Part shown: positions 62,323 to 64,000 of the stretch, piece after piece | Layout of the letters: each line of letters starts with the position of its first letter | How positions within the stretch are numbered: the stretch's first letter is position 1 | Assembly (NCBI RefSeq): GCF_039769985.1 | Contig: NZ_JBDNCH010000002.1 | Coordinates: forward strand, 682,001 to 746,000 | Reading direction: 5' to 3' | Length of the DNA stretch: 64,000 nt | Source: Ponticoccus litoralis | Lineage (GTDB): Bacteria; Pseudomonadota; Alphaproteobacteria; Rhodobacterales; Rhodobacteraceae | Notes under the pieces: model-generated | Databases searched by the model: none | Seen by the model: the letters and a program-made list of their open reading frames with translations, nothing else | Told to the model about the DNA's origin: nothing | Made by a program: the position numbers and the translations under genes

Positions 62323-63359
62323 GCCTGTCCTTCGCATCCGACAATTGCGCCCCGGTGCCGCCGCAGATCCTCGCCGCGCTCGCCCGCGTGAACACCGGCG
62401 CCATGCCCAGCTATGGGGCCGACCCCGAGACCGCCGCTGTCGAGGCGCGCTTTCGCGAGATCTTCGGCTGGCCCGAGGCGCGGGTCTTCCTGGTGGCCTC
62501 CGGCACGGCGGCCAATGCGCTGGCGCTTTCGGTGCTCTGCCCGCCCTACGGCACGGTCTTCTGCTCCGAGGTGGCGCATGTGCACGAGGACGAATGCAAT
62601 GCGCCCGAGTTCTACACCGGCGGCGCGCGGCTAACGCTGGTGCGCGGCGGCGACGTGATGACACCCGAGACCCTGCGGATGGCGCTGGCCGCCGAGGGCA
62701 ACCGCGGCGTCCACGGACCGAAGCGGGCGGCGGTCTCGGTGACCAATGTAACCGAGATGGGCACTGTCTACACGCTGGACGAACTGTCGGCGCTTGGCGC
62801 GGTGGCGCGCGAACACGGCCTGCCGGTGCATCTGGACGGCGCGCGCCTGGCCATGGCCTGCGCCAGGCTGAGCTGCAGCCCCAAGGCCATGGCAGAGGCA
62901 CTGGGGGCCGAGGCGGTCGTCTTCGGCGGCACGAAGGTGGGCGCCATGGATGTCGAGGCGGTGGTGCTGCGCGACGGCAGCCGCGCCGACGAGATGGCCT
63001 ATCGGATCAAGCGCGGCGGGCATCTCTATTCCAAGGGCCGCTACATGGCCGCGCAGATGGCGGCGCTGCTGGAGGACGACCTGTGGCACGCCCTCGCCGC
63101 CCAGGCCAACGCACGCTGCGACAGGCTGCGCGCCGGGATCGAGGCCGCCGGGGTCGAGGTGATCAACCCGAGCCATGCCAATATGCTGTTCATCCGCCTG
63201 CCGGCGCGCGTGCACGAGGCGCTCAAGGCGCGCGGCGTGGTGCATTTCTTCGACAGCGGCGCGCCCGGGGACGTGGTGGCCGGGCGGCTGGTTTGCGACT
63301 GGTCAACGACCGAGGAGCAGGTCACGGGGTTTCTGGACGCCCTGCGGATGGCTCTCTAG
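62319..63359 (+). CDS. ltaE: Low-specificity L-threonine aldolase-type PLP enzyme
   Basis: 346 residues, fold-type I PLP enzyme of the beta-eliminating lyase/threonine aldolase family. It cleaves threonine to glycine and acetaldehyde. SDNCAPVPPQILAALARVN, SYGADPETAAVEARFREIF, HVHEDECNAPE, VHLDGARL and the PLP Lys206 in FGGTKVGAM match the family. It overlaps the cysteine-cluster gene by ATGA, so the two are coupled. Confidence 0.9.
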   Translation: MSLSFASDNCAPVPPQILAALARVNTGAMPSYGADPETAAVEARFREIFGWPEARVFLVASGTAANALALSVLCPPYGTVFCSEVAHVHEDECNAPEFYTGGARLTLVRGGDVMTPETLRMALAAEGNRGVHGPKRAAVSVTNVTEMGTVYTLDELSALGAVAREHGLPVHLDGARLAMACARLSCSPKAMAEALGAEAVVFGGTKVGAMDVEAVVLRDGSRADEMAYRIKRGGHLYSKGRYMAAQMAALLEDDLWHALAAQANARCDRLRAGIEAAGVEVINPSHANMLFIRLPARVHEALKARGVVHFFDSGAPGDVVAGRLVCDWSTTEEQVTGFLDALRMAL

Positions 63360-63401
63360 CCGGTTCCTGCGGTTTCGCCTGCCCTTGGCAGGCGACCGGC
63401 T

Positions 63402-63466
63402 GGGGGCTTTGCCCCCGCTCACTGCGCTCGCCCCCCAAGGTATTTGGAGACCAAAGAAGAGCGGGC
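63402..63466 (+). repeat. Dispersed intergenic repeat, copy 5
   Basis: GGGGGC-TTT-GCCCCC, CGCTCACTGCGCTCG, CCCCCCAAGGTATTTGG and a purine-rich tail ending AAAGAAGAG. Directly after ltaE. With copy 6 it forms an inverted pair between convergent ltaE and hspQ. Confidence 0.75.
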
Positions 63467-63471
63467 GCGGG

Positions 63472-63545
63472 CTGCCCCTCTCTGGTTTCGAAATACCTCG
63501 GAGAGCACGAGAGGCAGAGCCTCTCGTACGGTCGCCTGTCGACCG
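63472..63545 (-). repeat. Dispersed intergenic repeat, copy 6 (inverted)
   Basis: On the minus strand: a hairpin GAGAGGC-TCT-GCCTCTC, then CTCCGAGGTATTTCG and a purine-rich CAGAGAGG end. Same order of parts as copy 5 with a diverged hairpin, facing it. Confidence 0.65.
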
Positions 63546-63625
63546 TTCCCGCGCCGCGGGCGGACCGGTTCGCATGTCTTCCGACCGCAGCCAGCCCGTT
63601 CTGGTCGGGCCAGACCGGGGCCGGC

Positions 63626-63952
63626 TCAGTTCATCTGGAAGTGCAGCGCGTAGCTGCCGTCCTCGAAGGCGCCGAAGAGATCGGGAATGTCCGGGTGATC
63701 CACCGGTTCGCCGGAATAATCCGCCACGAGGTTCTGCTCGGAGACATAGGCCACGTAGAAGCTCTGCTCGTTTTCCGCCAGCAGATGGTAAAAGGGCTGG
63801 TCCTTGATCGGGCGGCTGTCCTCGGGAATTGCCTCGTACCATTCCTCGGTGTTGTTGAATTCCGGATCCACGTCGAAGACCACCCCCCGGAAGGGGTGTT
63901 TGCGGTGCCGGACAACCTGGCCCAGATGATATTTTGCGCGCGTACGAAGCAT
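63626..63952 (-). CDS. hspQ: HspQ heat-shock / hemimethylated-DNA-binding protein
   Basis: 108 residues. HspQ (YccV) is a Lon-protease specificity factor in enterics and was first described as a hemimethylated-DNA-binding protein. AKYHLGQVVRHRKHPFRGVVFDVDPEFNNTEEWYEAIP and DQPFYHLLAENEQSFYVAYVSEQNL are the family core. AAAGGGAAAG stands close before the ATG. A single gene facing ltaE across the paired repeats. Confidence 0.94.
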   Translation of the reverse strand: MLRTRAKYHLGQVVRHRKHPFRGVVFDVDPEFNNTEEWYEAIPEDSRPIKDQPFYHLLAENEQSFYVAYVSEQNLVADYSGEPVDHPDIPDLFGAFEDGSYALHFQMN

Positions 63953-64000
63953 GTACTTTCCCTTTTACAGTCCCGATCCTACCGTCGACCGGGGCTGCAA

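Noticed and set aside
1..64000. CRISPR arrays, tRNA or rRNA genes, insertion sequences, prophage
   Set aside because: No regularly spaced repeats, tRNA-like cloverleafs, transposase or phage protein motifs recognised by eye.

Overview
The window is about 64 kb of GC-rich (roughly two-thirds G+C) chromosomal DNA from an alphaproteobacterium, almost certainly a member of the Rhodobacteraceae / Roseobacter group. The grounds are an FnrL-type regulator beside a cco (cbb3 oxidase) cluster with FNR boxes, the ethylmalonyl-CoA (EMC) pathway genes, an HvrA/H-NS-like protein, a dimethylglycine-dehydrogenase-type FAD/GcvT protein, a homoserine-lactone circuit, and an intergenic repeat type common in this family. 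I recognised no tRNA, rRNA, CRISPR array, prophage or insertion sequence.

Layout. 1-14.7 kb is the microaerobic respiration block: 3' end of fnrL, a PhzF-like protein, a DUF1428 gene divergent from a MarR regulator, a UspA protein divergent from ccoNOQP, a PAS/GAF/GGDEF protein, a 51-aa protein divergent from a LysR regulator, then ccoGHIS. Four FNR boxes (TTGAY-N4-RTCAA) lie here: two before ccoN/usp, one before ccoG, and one at the end of the GGDEF gene with no gene obviously attached. 14.8-24.4 kb is general metabolism: GMC oxidoreductase, Lrp regulator plus alanine dehydrogenase, YtoQ, glutathione S-transferase, MscL, a cation diffusion facilitator and the dimethylglycine dehydrogenase-like protein. 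24.8-30.7 kb is the rod-shape operon mreBCD-mrdA-rodA. 30.7-38.3 kb holds a hydroxyacid dehydrogenase, an acyl-CoA ligase/MaoC pair, a RecD/UvrD-like helicase, a DUF1989 protein, DeoD and an H-NS-like protein.

38.6-54.4 kb is the carbon-assimilation block: ecm, a PlsB-like acyltransferase, ccr, a LuxR/LuxI pair with a small overlapping upstream gene, the succinate dehydrogenase operon sdhCDA-x-fkbM-x-sdhB, and an apparent operon mcl-nnrU-DUF1737-mch. ecm, ccr, mcl and mch encode EMC-pathway steps that carry acetyl-CoA-derived C4/C5 acyl-CoAs to glyoxylate, propionyl-CoA and succinyl-CoA, and Sdh consumes the succinate end product. ecm and mcl share a conserved upstream block with similar placement; a related sequence precedes ccr. 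54.8-64 kb holds an exported protein, a glycosyltransferase, a DUF3576 lipoprotein, a major porin, a TPR-sulfotransferase, yggS, ribF, a YcgN-family protein, a threonine aldolase and hspQ.

A caveat runs through the annotation. About twenty otherwise intact, mostly housekeeping genes (including ccoN, ccoO, mreB, mreC, mreD, ecm, sdhD and ribF) are each broken by one single-base insertion or deletion. Protein homology continues in the new frame, total lengths come out right after a 1-nt correction, and many insertions sit in a CGAG(G) context. I read these as consensus sequencing errors and annotate each gene across the break as a CDS, saying where the break is.
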